From Pogonophryne albipinna (lineage: Eukaryota; Chordata; Actinopteri; Perciformes; Artedidraconidae): DNA of 64,000 bases. Below, in pieces: positions 47,286 to 59,236 of the stretch. The translations under genes were made by a program, and so were the position numbers. The notes beneath the pieces are model-generated. The model searched no databases. It was not told the DNA's origin and saw only the letters and a program-made list of their open reading frames with translations. Each line of letters starts with the position of its first letter. The stretch's first letter is position 1. The stretch covers positions 21,941,139 to 22,005,138 of the forward strand of contig CM053248.1 of assembly GCA_028583405.1 (NCBI GenBank), given 5' to 3'.

Positions 47286-48058
47286 TGGCGCGTTTCCACT
47301 GCAGGCCTCGCTCGGCCTCGCTCGGCCTCGCTCGGTTTGGTTAGGCCTTTTTAGGCCCGGCTCACTTTAATGCTGCGCTTCCATTACAGTTTAGGAACTG
47401 GGGTAGTTACTATAGTAACGCAGTGTAGGCGGAGCCGTGACGTCATCTTCAATGAGCGCCCCAAAAAACAACACAGCCGTTAGCTCTTAGCACTCAGAGC
47501 TCACAGCTCTTCTTATCTGTTCAGAAACTAGACAAAAGTTAAACAAGTACAGACCACAGACTGCCTGTCATGGCGAATACAGTCGCTGGTTTATTTATGT
47601 CTGTATAGGCCGTTGTTGTGAGTGTGGACGGTCGGAGCATATATAACGTTAGCTTAGCCAAGCTCCATTTAGAAAACAAGCATTTTCAAAGGGTTTTTCG
47701 CCTGCCGTCTGTCTGCAGACTTGTCAAAGCATTAATTCATGGTTTTTACTAACCGGTATCAGTATGTTGTTACTTCGGCATCATTTTGAAACGTGTATTA
47801 CAATTAAATCACGTTCAAATATGTTCATCTTGTTGTAGTTGTAGCCCCCTTGCCAGCGATTCTCTCTCTAGTTTAGCATACTCAGCCCGACTCAGCCTGG
47901 TTGTTCCTGGCCCTAGAACCACGATTTAGTCGGGCCAGAAAAAAGGTGAAAAAGTAGCCCCGGGCCAAAACTAGGCCAAGTGGAAACGCAACCAAAAACG
48001 GGCCCCGCACGGCTCGGCACGCTTAAAGCGAGCTACCCGCTGCAGTGGAAACGCGCCA
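47286..48058. mobile_element. Harbinger-like MITE carrying the shared core (773 bp)
   Basis: Perfect inverted ends TGGCGCGTTTCCACTGCAG, flanked by TTA on both sides (47283-47285, 48059-48061), as in PIF/Harbinger. Near the left end CCTCGCTCGG is repeated three times head to tail. The middle (about 47510-47860) is the same core found at 22985-23850 and 28795-29200. No transposase. Confidence 0.9.
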
Positions 48059-48997
48059 TTATACATAATACAATAAGTTAAGCTCAGGCACTATTTTATA
48101 AACAAATAAGTTCAACTACTGAATTAAAAAAGGAACAAATGTACCAAAGAAAGTGAAAACCATAAAGCAGATTCCGGCAGTAGGCGTATAGATTCACATT
48201 TATATTAGCCTACATAACAGAAGAAGAAATACAATCAGATTCTTTTACAAAATATGCTCTTTTTAGTAACATTGTAATCCTGCTGGCAATCGCCAATCGT
48301 CAGAAATGTTACACTAATCTCATTATGTCTTTCTTTTATGCAGCTGTACAGTTACCTTTGTTTGGTATCCTGATTACGTAATCCAAGTACATCTAATCAG
48401 TTACTCGCCAAGCCTGAAAAACCACCTTCTAAGGATGCTCTCTGTCCCCTGCTTTTATAGACTCCTGGCAAATCACCAGTTTGGTAGCAGAGAGTAAATT
48501 AATTCAGGACGTATCTTAGGGACCTTGAGCTCGTCACCAATGCAAATGTTACGATTCTTTCAGAGGCTCGTTCCCCTAACCTGCAAGAAGACTGCAGGAG
48601 AATGCTAATATCTGCCACTGCAGTCTGAGTGAGGTGTCCTGCAACACTTACTGGGAATGTTTATGTATGAACATTACCGGGACATGAGCACTTTGAAGTG
48701 AGAGAGAAAGAAACCCAAGAAACCTTTAGAAACTGGCGCCCGTCCCAAATGAACCAAACGAGCGCTGAACTCATCTCGTTCATTTAGTGAAAGTCACGTT
48801 TTTGTGTCAGCTCAGGTCAATCATTAAAGGAAGGTTATTTGCTTCGTTAAGAACAGTGCTGGAGCCGAGACGCAGTTAGTTTAGATTCAAGACTGGAGGC
48901 AGGGGGAAAACATGTTTCTTCAAAGGGAACAACTTACCTGCACCTCTATGGCTCACTAATCATTGTGCTCTAAACCATGTGTAAACATTAATATTAA

Positions 48998-49837
48998 AGG
49001 TCCCATGTCATGGCCATTTCTACTGATCATAATTCCATTGTTGAGGTCTACTAGAATAGATTTACACTGTGCAATTTTCCAAACTCACATTGGTTTCTCA
49101 TACAGCATCTCTGTATAGCATGTGTGTTCACTCTCTGTCCTACACGGCTTGTTGGAGCTCCTGCCCCCCCCCTCCCTGTGAGCCCACTGTGCTCTGATTG
49201 GTCATCTCGCCCACTCTGTTCTGATGAGTCTACCACCGTTACAATGGCGTTTGTTAGCAACCAGAAAATGACACCAGTAATGACAAACAGATGAGAATGC
49301 TGCGTGGGGTCTGGGTGCCGTGTTGGCGGGACGTTGCGTGGCTCGCTGCTGTGAGGAGCGGACAGTGTGAGCTGGGTTCATTTCCTGCTTGCTGCGTGGG
49401 GTCTGCGAGACAGCGAGACATCGCTCATGGACGTGGGAAGGGCTCCACTAGCACCCGCAACCCCCCCCCGCACCCCCAAACGCGGCGCACCTACAGTGTA
49501 AGCGCGCTACAGTTTTGCCGCTGCGAGACTCCACTAGCACTAGCCCCCCCCAGCGCGTCACAGTTTTGCCGCTGAGAGAGTGTGTGTGTGTGAGGAGCTC
49601 CAATGGGTCCATTTGGGTATGGGCACGTCACTGTACCCAGGAAGAAAACAATGGAAAAAGATAAATCTCCAACGAGGCGTTTTGGGGCAGCATAGACAGG
49701 TATTTTCTGTGTTAGAGTTTTACTCGCTACAGGGTGTACTTTGAGGGTTTGTGACTCTGCAGACCGTTTACATGCAGAAAAACCTTCATAACACACAAGG
49801 GGACGGGTAATAACTGGAAAAGCATGACATGGGACCT
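48998..49837 (+). mobile_element. TTAA MITE family C, complete copy (840 bp)
   Basis: TTAA at 48994-48997 and 49838-49841. Ends AGGTCCCATGTCATG and CATGACATGGGACCT are a perfect 15-base inverted repeat. GC-rich middle with C-runs near 49160 and 49465. The frames at 49051-49796 are non-coding. Confidence 0.88.
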
Positions 49838-50099
49838 TTAAATAGACGTAATTTTTAATTTGTGCATAAAAAATGCTGGTAAGAAAAAGTTCAAATAATC
49901 AAAAGCATGTGACTTAACTGTTGAATGGGCAAGTGCGTATAAATAATTTGGAAAATAATTTATTGTAATTTATTTATGTGTTTTGGGTAAAATTACATAT
50001 TTCAAGATTTTTTCTCAAACTATGACTTTTATTTTATAGCTTACACTCTGTATCTCTTGAGATACATTGCTCATTTAGGGTATACATTTATATATTATT

Positions 50100-50280
50100 A
50101 AACACATATTTTTCCTATATTACCCAGTTAATACACCATTATTGCACCCAATTAACACGCAAATAACTCCAATATTACACCATTACGACATCAATGTTAC
50201 ACCCATATTACCCCATTATTACACCAATTTTACATCAATATTACAATTATATTACACCCATGTTACACAGTGACACGCAC
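50100..50280. repeat. degenerate ATTACACC-type repeat, block 2
   Basis: Same word set as 47030-47280 (ATTACACC, AATATTAC, CACCATTA). The two blocks flank a 2.8-kb stretch that contains two MITEs, so they may be one block split by insertions. Confidence 0.65.
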
Positions 50281-50766
50281 AGTCAAATTATTGTATCCCA
50301 CAGCATACAGAAACCTTAAGCATCAATGAGAGGTGCTGAAAACATCAGGTGCGTGTGGAGTAAGGTGGTGACTTTAACTTTCCTCACAATTAGTACATGA
50401 CACCAACAGAAATGTCACATTTTCACAATGTTTTCCACCTGGTTTTCATCATTTTAAAACTGACCGGAGCTCGGTTACTGATGTCATCCCATGGCTCCCT
50501 CTTCTCCTGCACTGGCACCTGGCTGCGGTACAGCCCAGGAGAAAGTGCGCATTAATAATCATTATCCTCTTGCGCCGATTTACTGGAAGTCGTTTGATAT
50601 TTATTGTAAAATTGGAAGGATACTTGGACGGATGGAGGTCTCTGTGGAGGACTTCACAAAGCTGTACACAGTAGTTGTTCAGTTCGCCATGAAATTGTTT
50701 CAGCATAACACCTCTTAAAACAACTAATTGTTGCCAGCCGAGATAGTGTGTTTCCACCTTGTGGGT

Positions 50767-50796
50767 CTGTGTGTGTGTGTGTGTATGTGTGTGTGT
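50767..50796. repeat. (GT)n microsatellite
   Basis: GT units with one AT interruption. The minus-strand frame at 50449-50916 runs through it (THTHTHT...) and is not supported as a gene. Confidence 0.97.
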
Positions 50797-51654
50797 CAAA
50801 ATGTCCCGGAGACACATACTGTAGCAAGAACTGCCACAGAGGTTTTCAGTACAAATATTGATATTTCTGTGGACAGATCCTGTCACCGCAATGGCATCCG
50901 TCCATGACACAGTCACGAAACTTTACAGGTGTGTCGAGATGAAAATGTTTCCAGTTGATGGTCAGGTTAAACGAAGCAGCCACAGTGTGTTAATATTGAG
51001 CTTCAGAAGGTGTGATTATCCGCTTTGGAGCCCGGCGATCTGCTTTCAATTGTCAAACATTTTGCCTCTCACATGTTATAACCACAAAGGTCACAGGCTT
51101 TGCTTTATGACGCAGCTGGAAACAACTAACAGCAAATATAATACTGCCACTCTGTGCTCTGGGTGTTAAATCCACTTTAACGTGCTTCAGCTGTAAAACA
51201 CCCTCATGCATACTGACAGCAAACACGATCAGAAGAAACGACAGAGACATTCTTGACATTTACTCTAAGTCATAAAGTGGCTAAGTATATACCGTCTATT
51301 TGTATACGGTAGTTCAGCAGTATATCACCATTCTTCTGTCAAAGTGTAAGGTCGATGTGTATTTCAATGTAATTAAACATGTCGTGCTGCAACGATTTAG
51401 AATTGTGTTTTACAAAAAAGATAATTCAACCTGTTTGCCCATTTGCGGGTTAAAGGATTAGATCAACACTTTTACATTTCCTTTGTTAACTTGCATGGTG
51501 AATTAACTGTTGGGCTCTACTCAAGTACGTATAGTAGTATGGAACTTCGGAAAGGTATTGGAGCCATTTTCACGTTTGATTTATGTTGGGAATATCTATT
51601 ATTATATATTATGCAAATGTTCAGGATTCATATTTGTATTTTTCTCATTTTTCG

Positions 51655-51945
51655 CACCTCTTTTCACCCTCTGTCTGAAACCAGAGCCCAGTCTGCTCTG
51701 ATTGGTTAGCTGGCCGGTTCTGTTGTGATTGAACAACCGCTCAGAGATTCCCCGTCCCTTCCCGTACAATGTGTGGGAGCGCTAGCCAATAGAAGCACAA
51801 GTGTTACTTGGTGATGTTACTGGTTGTACAGGAGAGAAACTCCCTTTGGAGGGAACTTTGGTATTTTAGCCTTTGCAGACTATTGACATGCACAAAAACC
51901 TATATAACACACTACAGGGGAGGGAAAACCCCCAAAAGCATAATG
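51655..51945 (-). mobile_element. TTAA MITE family A, copy 5 (inverted)
   Basis: Starts CACCTCTTTTCACCCTCTGT and runs to CCCCAAAAGCATAATGC. One terminus is missing on the left. Family blocks are in minus orientation. Confidence 0.75.
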
Positions 51946-52389
51946 CTTTATATAGACAATACAATTGTGGGGTTGGTTTTCTAACCACATAGTTTTTTCA
52001 CCTTATTTAACATGGTACACCACATTATTAGGCGCATTCTTTTTGACAACTTATTCTGACCGTCAATTGCCTGATCACAAAAGTAATATTTGGATTAACT
52101 TGTTTCCGGGAAAGTCAATTGATTATTGTTTAATTTTTATATATATATATTTGTTTATCTCATAGGCTTCATAGAAGTTAAAGCCCAATATTAGCCACTT
52201 CATTGTTGGAAAACTACTGACAAAGAAAATATTGTATATAAGTAGGACTCTGTAGCCTAGCCTTATGCATTTATGAAAAGTAAATTAATTTGCTGACTTC
52301 AAAGCTATGCTTTAAAGTAATAACTAACGGGGGGCTTCATATAAATGTAGTGAAGCCAAAAATATAATCTGTCTTTCAGTTGAGTAAAA

Positions 52390-52492
52390 GTAATAAGTTA
52401 CCCATAATTTGCAAGTAAACTGCAGATACTGAGGAAGAATGTACTTATGTACAGTACTCAAGTCAATATACTTTGTTACCGTCCACCACTGA
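52390..52492. mobile_element. fragment of the AGTACTCAA-type old repeat
   Basis: GTACAGTACTCAAGTC and a CCACCACTG right end match the outline of the old repeat at 40716-43090. It directly abuts the second foldback element. Confidence 0.5.
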
Positions 52493-52502
52493 TAGCGAGT
52501 AA

Positions 52503-53424
52503 AGCCCCTGTCACACTGTCCCGAAATTGACACCCGATGGACACACGATAAAGGAAATGTTCAAATTCGGCTGTGATCGTAGCAACATCGGGCCATTCGT
52601 GAGGGCATCTTAAGCCATCGTATGACCGCCGGTGGAGTTTCTCAGGCTCCGGCAGCAACTTCGTGAGCGGCAACTTCGTAAGGCACTCGTGAGGGCATCT
52701 TGTCAAGTCGTGTCATCTTCGTGTTATCATCGGTGCATTCGCCCTCACTCTGATCGGGGCGAATGCCCGATGGTACCGATGATAACAAGATGCCCTCACG
52801 ATGGCCTTACGAAGGGCAAAATTGACACACGAATTCCACACGAAAATGAACCTTCGCAAGGTCCTTCGGCTATTTTTTGGCATGTCAAAGATTTTGCCAC
52901 CGCTTACGAAGTTGCTGCCGGAGCCTGAGAAACTCCGCCGGCGGTCATACGAAGGCTTAAGCTGCCCTCACGAATGGCCCGATGTTGCTACGATCAGAGC
53001 CGAATTTGAACATTTCCTTTATCGTGTGTCCATCTGGTTGTTTTATTGCACAACAAAATCATGCAAACATATTATGTAAATAACCCAATTTGTGTTCTCT
53101 GAAACTGAATAGGATATAATATATTATTTTGAAGGCGAGTTGACAGGAAGTTGTTGTTGCTATGGAAACAACAACATGACAGAGAAAACTTAATATCTTC
53201 TACATATAAAGACGGATAAAGTAAAGAACAAAGTCTGAAGATATCAGTACAGTATCATAGTACTTTAACATAATTGTTTGTGTTACTTTCGTTGCAGTTG
53301 TATGTCTTAAATGTAATGTAAATGTTGCCTTCGTGTGTGGTTCGGGGCCATCTTCGTGCGAAATTCACAATTCCATATTCGTGTGTCCATCGGGTGTCAA
53401 CTTCGGGACAGTGTGACAGGGGCT
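52503..53424 (-). mobile_element. foldback DNA element, copy 2 (922 bp, inverted)
   Basis: Same ends as 38258-39187 (AGCCCCTGTCACACTGTCCC) and reads as its inverted complement. Flanks are TAA on the left and TTA on the right, each a valid TWA but not identical. The internal long arms are preserved; the centre differs slightly from copy 1. Confidence 0.88.
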
Positions 53425-54900
53425 TTATGGAGGACATCCACCTTATTTTGCTTCAGCTGTAAAACTTGTCAAATAAATTAATCAATTGCTTCTTACTGAA
53501 CTTATAACATAAAGATGAAGATTTCAATGACTTTCAGTCTTTGGTGCGATATGTTTGACATATATGGTCTATTTCTATGAAGCGGTTTAGCGGCCATAAA
53601 TCACTGTGTGGTCCAGTGCCAGAAATAATTTATTACAAGGTCACACCGCTTGATTTGAAGGCGCTACCGTTCACACAACACCTCGACTGTGATGTCTCTG
53701 TGCGGTCCCGTTTTTGGTTGTTTTCTCTGTTTTTACACAATTCTGTTTGCTTTCTGAAGCCACTCATGCATTTTTGTGTCAATTTGATTTAAATAAAAGC
53801 AGCGAATTATGGGAACTCTCTGATTTGTACTAGTACACTAAGATTTTCTCAAGTAAACAAAGCAAAATAGTGGAATGTACGATTGAATCTTCTCCATTAG
53901 GAACTAAATACAAATGTTTATTCTTGGATTATAGATGTCCGTGCAGAGAGAAATGTTGACTTTGACATAATTCTCCATGGACAGATTTCAGGCTCTCTAG
54001 GATATTGCGTTTGGGGTTTAGGGAATATCACAGACGAGGTAATCTTGATTGGGCATGACAGTCCCCTTCCAGTGTCAACATGCTATTTTTACCCCACTCA
54101 TTTCACATTATTGCCCTCAGGCAACCCAATCCCATCTCAAAATCTCTCATTATTTAAACATGCAAAAAAAGAAATTAGCCTCCATCGCAGGCCACCTCCA
54201 CACTGATGTGGTCGCATTTCATATACTCTTTTAAGATAATGCAGAGCTCATCTCTCGAGGACTTTGAAAATGTCCCTCTTGTGTTATAATAAGAAATGAG
54301 TTAATCAGTAAACCAGAAGGAAGAATACATATTATTTTGTAATGTGAGTCTTATTACTTTTGAGACTTATTATATGCTATTTTGACTAGAATGAGCTGTT
54401 GGTTAAGTATGGAGGGAATACTGTCGTTTTTTGGTCATCAAATATTGTTCGAACAATGGGCGGCAAGAGCTGTAGATTCATGCTTCACCTTTTTGATCTG
54501 TAGAAATGATTTATGAGATGATATAATGTTAAAGTCCACGATGTTGTTGGGAGTTATCTCCATTTTGCTTGCTGGTGGTGAAAGCTGAATGTGTTAAAAC
54601 GTCATACAACCTTCAAAAGGTTTATCTCATATGACATTCTGGATATTATTCATACATTTTTCTGAACTTTCAGACATTTTCTACCTTTGCATTAAAACAA
54701 ATGGCTTTTCTGTTCATATTAGTGTGTAATGTAAAGTTTTCTCACTTTTTCATTCACGTTTTATTTTTATCCACTCATTTATGCTGTGAGCTAGAAACTC
54801 CATTCAAACTTTTAAACAGTTGACAAATCGTTCTGGGTATTATTCAACTTTCAATTTGTTTTCGTTATTTTGGACATATTCAACTTTCTTCTAAGCTTAA

Positions 54901-55220
54901 TTAGACTCCTATGTTTTATTCTGTGATATAATGACATCACCATGTAACACTCGTGCTTCTATTGGATAGCGCTCCAACACATTGTACGTGATAGGCTAAG
55001 GGGTGGGAAATCTCTAAATGATTGACTAATCAGAACAGAGCCGGTCAGCTACCCAAGCAGAGCAGACTGGACTCTGGTTTCAGACAGAGGGTGAAAAGAG
55101 GTGCTGCAGCACAGGCAGTATGAGAGAAATAAAGAGCTTATTGAACATTAGAGCATGGAGACATGTCAGTAGATACACAAAATACAAATATGAATCTGAA
55201 ATGTGAATTTGATGTCCTCT
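54901..55220 (+). mobile_element. TTAA MITE family A, copy 6
   Basis: TTAA at 54897-54900 and 55221-55224. Left TTAGACTCCTATG, right GATGTCCTCT. Shares AACACATTGTACGTGATAGG and GAGGGTGAAAAGAGGTGC with the others. The left half is shortened. Confidence 0.78.
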
Positions 55221-56038
55221 TTAAATATTTTCCGCTTCAAAATGTATAAAAATGTTTGCTCTTACAATAAAATAATATCCGATTTCACCAAAACAAATCA
55301 AAGCAATTAGCTGAAAAATTATATAACGCGCCCTTAAAGAGCCTGTGACAGCATCCCAACAACTGTTGTGCAATGAAATATTGGGCTACTAGTCATCTCG
55401 AACCGTCAGTTTAAAAAAGAAGATGCGATACCGTTCCGATAAATATCAATAATTTCGAACATCGCGGGGAAATTCCTTCGAGTCATTTTGAAGTTTTGGG
55501 GGAAGCCGGAAGTGACGTCAATGCGGGAACGCTTCACTGTGCGGTGAGAGAGCGAAACACGGACAAAGTGTGTTGTCATGCGTAGAAATGGTGAATTACT
55601 GAGTTTAGGCACGTTAATAACGTTTTAATGAAGTTGACTACAGTATATTCATATTTGTCAGTGCTTTCATGTCAATTCGGCGAACATAAACATAAATGAT
55701 CGTGGTGAAGATGATGATTAAATTAGGATTACAAATCGGTAGTGAGAGCTGCTGAATTTCCTCCCGTAGGATGTGATATAAAAACAAATCGATTATTTTT
55801 GTAGTTGTAAACTCAAGTGGATTAAACTACATTTATTAGTGCTTTCATGTCAATTCGGCGAACATATGATACATTAAATGATCGTGAGAATGATGATTAA
55901 AAATCGTTTGTTTGAGCCGGTCTGCATTTCCTGATGAGAAAACAAACCGATGCTTTTTGTAGTTGTAGTACACCAACATGGATTAAACGTGTGTTTTTTT
56001 TACCACAATTTTGGGGAAATTAATGGATAAAATGCACG

Positions 56039-56061
56039 GATTATTATTATTATTATTATTC
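56039..56061. repeat. (TTA)n microsatellite
   Basis: About seven TTA units. Confidence 0.95.
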
Positions 56062-56139
56062 CCACTCCGATCGGGACACTAGGTCCACCATTTCCCCGCA
56101 GCGAGGCTCCCCCCGTTGACAGTTTACGTGGGCTGGGTG

Positions 56140-57018
56140 CAGTGGCGGACTGGCCATCGGGACGAATCCCGATGGGCCGGTACCGAAGTGGGCCGGTCGG
56201 ATAAGTCACTAGCACATCCCCCATAGGCGGCGCGTGAGGCTCAGGTTTGGGAAGGCTAAATAACTTTTTTTTACCTGACGCTGCCCGCCTCCGGCGTCTA
56301 TAGAAAAGAGATCAACTCAGTGTGCGGAGTTTAAATCTCTCAAGTTATATTACAGGATAAAGGAAATACAGTTTAAACTGCCGTATGCAGAGAAGACGCC
56401 GACGTGTCGCACTTATCTTTCATATCACATCATCAATCAGATCATCGATCATATAATATCATAATATATCATATATCTCCTTATCCGAGTCAGCTTCTCC
56501 AGCCGTATCTGGCCGTGCAACACTCACAGTGTCACATACTGTATGCAGAAGTATTATTTTAAGCAACACATTATGTTGACGAAACACTCAAGTCAAATGT
56601 AATTAAAGTCAGATCCACTCGTGTCTTAGACGTGAACGCGCTCTCAGCTGGTGAGAGAAACCCTGGCTTGATTTACCGAGTTAATAACCAGCGTCGTAGG
56701 ACCGCTTAGCGAGATCTCGTTTGTTAGTTTGTTGTTGTTTGTTTGTTACTCAAACATATCCAGGGTATGTTGAACTGGCTTCGTAGTACAGGGCACAGGT
56801 GGCTAGCAGCGCTAATGTCAAAGACACAGACATTATACATTATATTTGTATTTTACCAGGATGCAGTGACACAAATATTTGGGAAGGCTTAGCCTTCCCC
56901 AGCCTACAGCACCCGCCGCTCCCGACATCCCCCACTCCCCCCGTTGACAATTTACTAGCGGTACCGAAGTGGGCCGGTCGAGAGTCCCGGGATGATTTTT
57001 AGTCCCAGTCCACCACTG
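56140..57018. mobile_element. hAT-like element nested in family D
   Basis: CAGTGGCGGACTGG on the left, CCAGTCCACCACTG on the right, inverted with one mismatch over 14 bases. Both ends continue with GGGCCGGT words and GTACCGAAGTGGGCCGGTCG is present near each end. A CTCCCCCCGTTGACA-type block lies just outside the left end and again inside the right end. The 8-bp duplication is not clear. Confidence 0.7.
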
Positions 57019-57634
57019 GTTACATGACCGTATGATCGCCCATATTGACGCACCTAATTCCTAAACTTCTAACAGATACAACATAAACCGGTCCTTCAGC
57101 CTCATGTGAGCTCTCAGACACGTTCAAAATTAAACTGTCATCGCTGTCTGAGCTTGCTGCTGTGTGCGCCATCGTGCGTTTACATGCAGATGCTGGGATC
57201 CTGAACGGTGCAGCTAGAGCGCTGTGCCCGCAATGACGTCACCCATAATTTGGCGGGACTTGAAGAATCCCCGAGAAGATCCAGAAAATGTTCAACATTG
57301 AAGGGCAGATTAATGGTTATCAAAGTACAAATATCCAAAATCAGTTCAGTAACGGTTTTCAAGGGGACAATATTTACTCAAATTGATGGGTTTGGATGAC
57401 GGGGGAAACTCGTGTCACAGGCTCTTTAAGCTAAGGGGAACTGCAGAAGCGGGTTAAAATTCTATAGTCATATAAACCATATTGATTATAAAAATGCTGT
57501 ATATAACCGTTTTAACATTGGTGAGTTCTCCTTCCGAAGAGCCTTTAATACTGCTCCTACTACTAGGATGGGTTAAATGCAGAGGCCAAAATTCACTGTG
57601 TGTGCTGTGTGCTCTGCATGTGTGACCATTCAAT

Positions 57635-57672
57635 ATATAGAATCGGAGGGTTTCATCCCTCCGATTCTATAT
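57635..57672. repeat. perfect 16-bp hairpin
   Basis: ATATAGAATCGGAGGG and its exact inverse complement around a 6-base loop, in otherwise ordinary sequence just outside the family D element. Confidence 0.9.
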
Positions 57673-59150
57673 TCTATATCTATAATAAGCACTAATATGT
57701 GGACCGTAATTCAGGGATATGGACCAAGGTTATTAAAGTGTAGACGGTATAGATATTTACTATTCGTCCAAACGTTTGGTTGATATAACCTGAGAGGAAA
57801 ACCGTCCCCCAAAATAGAAGCAAACAAGCACTTCATTTTATTGATGTTATGTCTCATTATTTATGGATGTTGACAGCTTTCCTATTGCCGAGTAAACCAA
57901 TGTAGCTTTAACCGTGTCGGTGACTGCTCAGCAAACTTCACTTTCTGCACCCAGTTCTTAAATCTGTCACTGGGAAAGGTTTCTAATGACCTGAGTCGCC
58001 CCCGTTTTGAGATCAGGGTCAGATCTGTCCATATTATTGAGTGAAAAATGCTTTGTTACGGTAGGAGGGTTTAACTGTCTGACACATTGGTACGTACTCC
58101 CGCTGCTGACTGTCTCGAAAATGACAGAAAGCATTTCCTGGAGAAGTAAACAATCCTCCATTTATTTTTTTATATTTCAATTTGTTTACATCAATTTATG
58201 GTGAGCGCCACCACTTCAATCATTTTTAAATTAATGCAACCTCAAGCTTTCAGGCTGGACCATCCAGCAGCCTCACCTGCAGACAGCTGCTGATGTCAAA
58301 ATAAATATCGAATGTAAAATATTTATCTCCCCTTTCAACTTGAAATTGCCTCACTGCAGTATTTCAACTCCACAGGGTCCCACTTGACGATTCCATTTCC
58401 TTCTTCTTAAGAAAATAATAAACGTAACATTTGCTAGAGATTACTTTATTTTTGGCTCGAGATTGCAGCCAGAAATGTTTGCTGTGATAGAGCAAGCCGG
58501 CCGACCCCCTACTACTTGGGTTCATTACCCAGCAATATGCAGAAATTGTGTTTTTTATATAGAAAGTAATCACTGGGTCACTCTGTCTAGTCTCCAGTCT
58601 GAGTCTTTCTTTTGATTTAACAGATTGAAATTGTGAAATATATGCCTTCTAATTTCGTCACAGCTTGCAGTAAAATTGTATTTGCTCATTGCATATGAAC
58701 AGCAGGACTGAAGGAAAACCAGTTTTATGTAAAACAGTAAAAAATGCAGATTGTATGCAGGTCATTTGCATTAAAAAAGCGGGGGTCAAAATGTAAGGAA
58801 AGATAACTATGCTTTGGCAGAGGGTGGTAGACTGTGTTGACAGAGAACGTGTGAAAACTCACAGCTTGTGAGATACCTCTAATGATATCTCTACCTATTA
58901 GTCTCAAAATGAAAGAAAAGGTCACGGTGCCACTAATAATCGTGCAATAATTCACATTCTGTCCATTTCCAGGGATACAACACCAAAACACAAGAAGTAT
59001 TCACTTAAAAATTAAATAAAACTAATCATGTTTCCGATGAGGGGGAGTGATAATGTCTGTAATATGTTGATAATGTTTGCACAATATAGAAAATTATTAT
59101 TAAAAATAATTTTATAACCATAGTTTTTTCTTCTCTTGCTCTCTGAACAG

Positions 59151-59236
59151 ATAACGTCTACAAGAAATGTCTTGCAAACGGGACATGGGCGCTGAAGGGG
59201 AACTATTCCATGTGTAAGGCCATACTTCACGAGGAG
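59151..59236 (+). CDS. crhr1: CRH receptor, coding exon 5 (end of hormone-binding domain)
   Basis: Acceptor CTCTGAACAG and donor GAG|GTAAGA. With the A carried from the previous exon, the 86 bases read [20 protein letters not shown] then MCKAILHEE, ending in phase 0. It supplies cysteines five and six, the conserved tryptophan in GTW and two sequons (NGT, NYS). NN-x-Y, CLANG and an ILxEE ending match mammalian CRHR1 (NNGYRECLANGSW, EILNEE); GTWA matches CRHR2. The next exon should open the first transmembrane helix and is outside the window. Confidence 0.94.

Larger units (their letters stand above)
55338..57425. mobile_element. TTAA element family D (2.1 kb) with nested hAT
   Basis: TTAA at 55334-55337 and 57426-57429. 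Ends AGAGCCTGTGACA and TGTCACAGGCTCT are perfect inverted repeats. No transposase motif could be read in any frame. Part of its length is due to a nested hAT (56140-57018) and a TTA microsatellite near 56040. Confidence 0.82.
20252..59150 (+). other. intron 4 of the CRH receptor gene (38.9 kb)
   Basis: Donor GTAAGT at 20252, acceptor TCTCTGAACAG ending 59150. The coding phase (A|AT, Asn) is preserved across it, and no other receptor exon could be found inside. It is filled with nested transposons listed separately. Stretches in which I recognise nothing are roughly 20300-20890, 23890-24900, 26250-27400, 33790-35430, 36061-38250, 43100-43950, 44460-45600, 50290-51640, 53430-54900 and 57430-59140; these are AT-rich and non-coding. 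Confidence 0.85.

Noticed and set aside
50449..50916. 155-codon minus-strand open frame
   Set aside because: It runs through a GT microsatellite (Thr-His repeats) and shows no conserved motif or splice signals.
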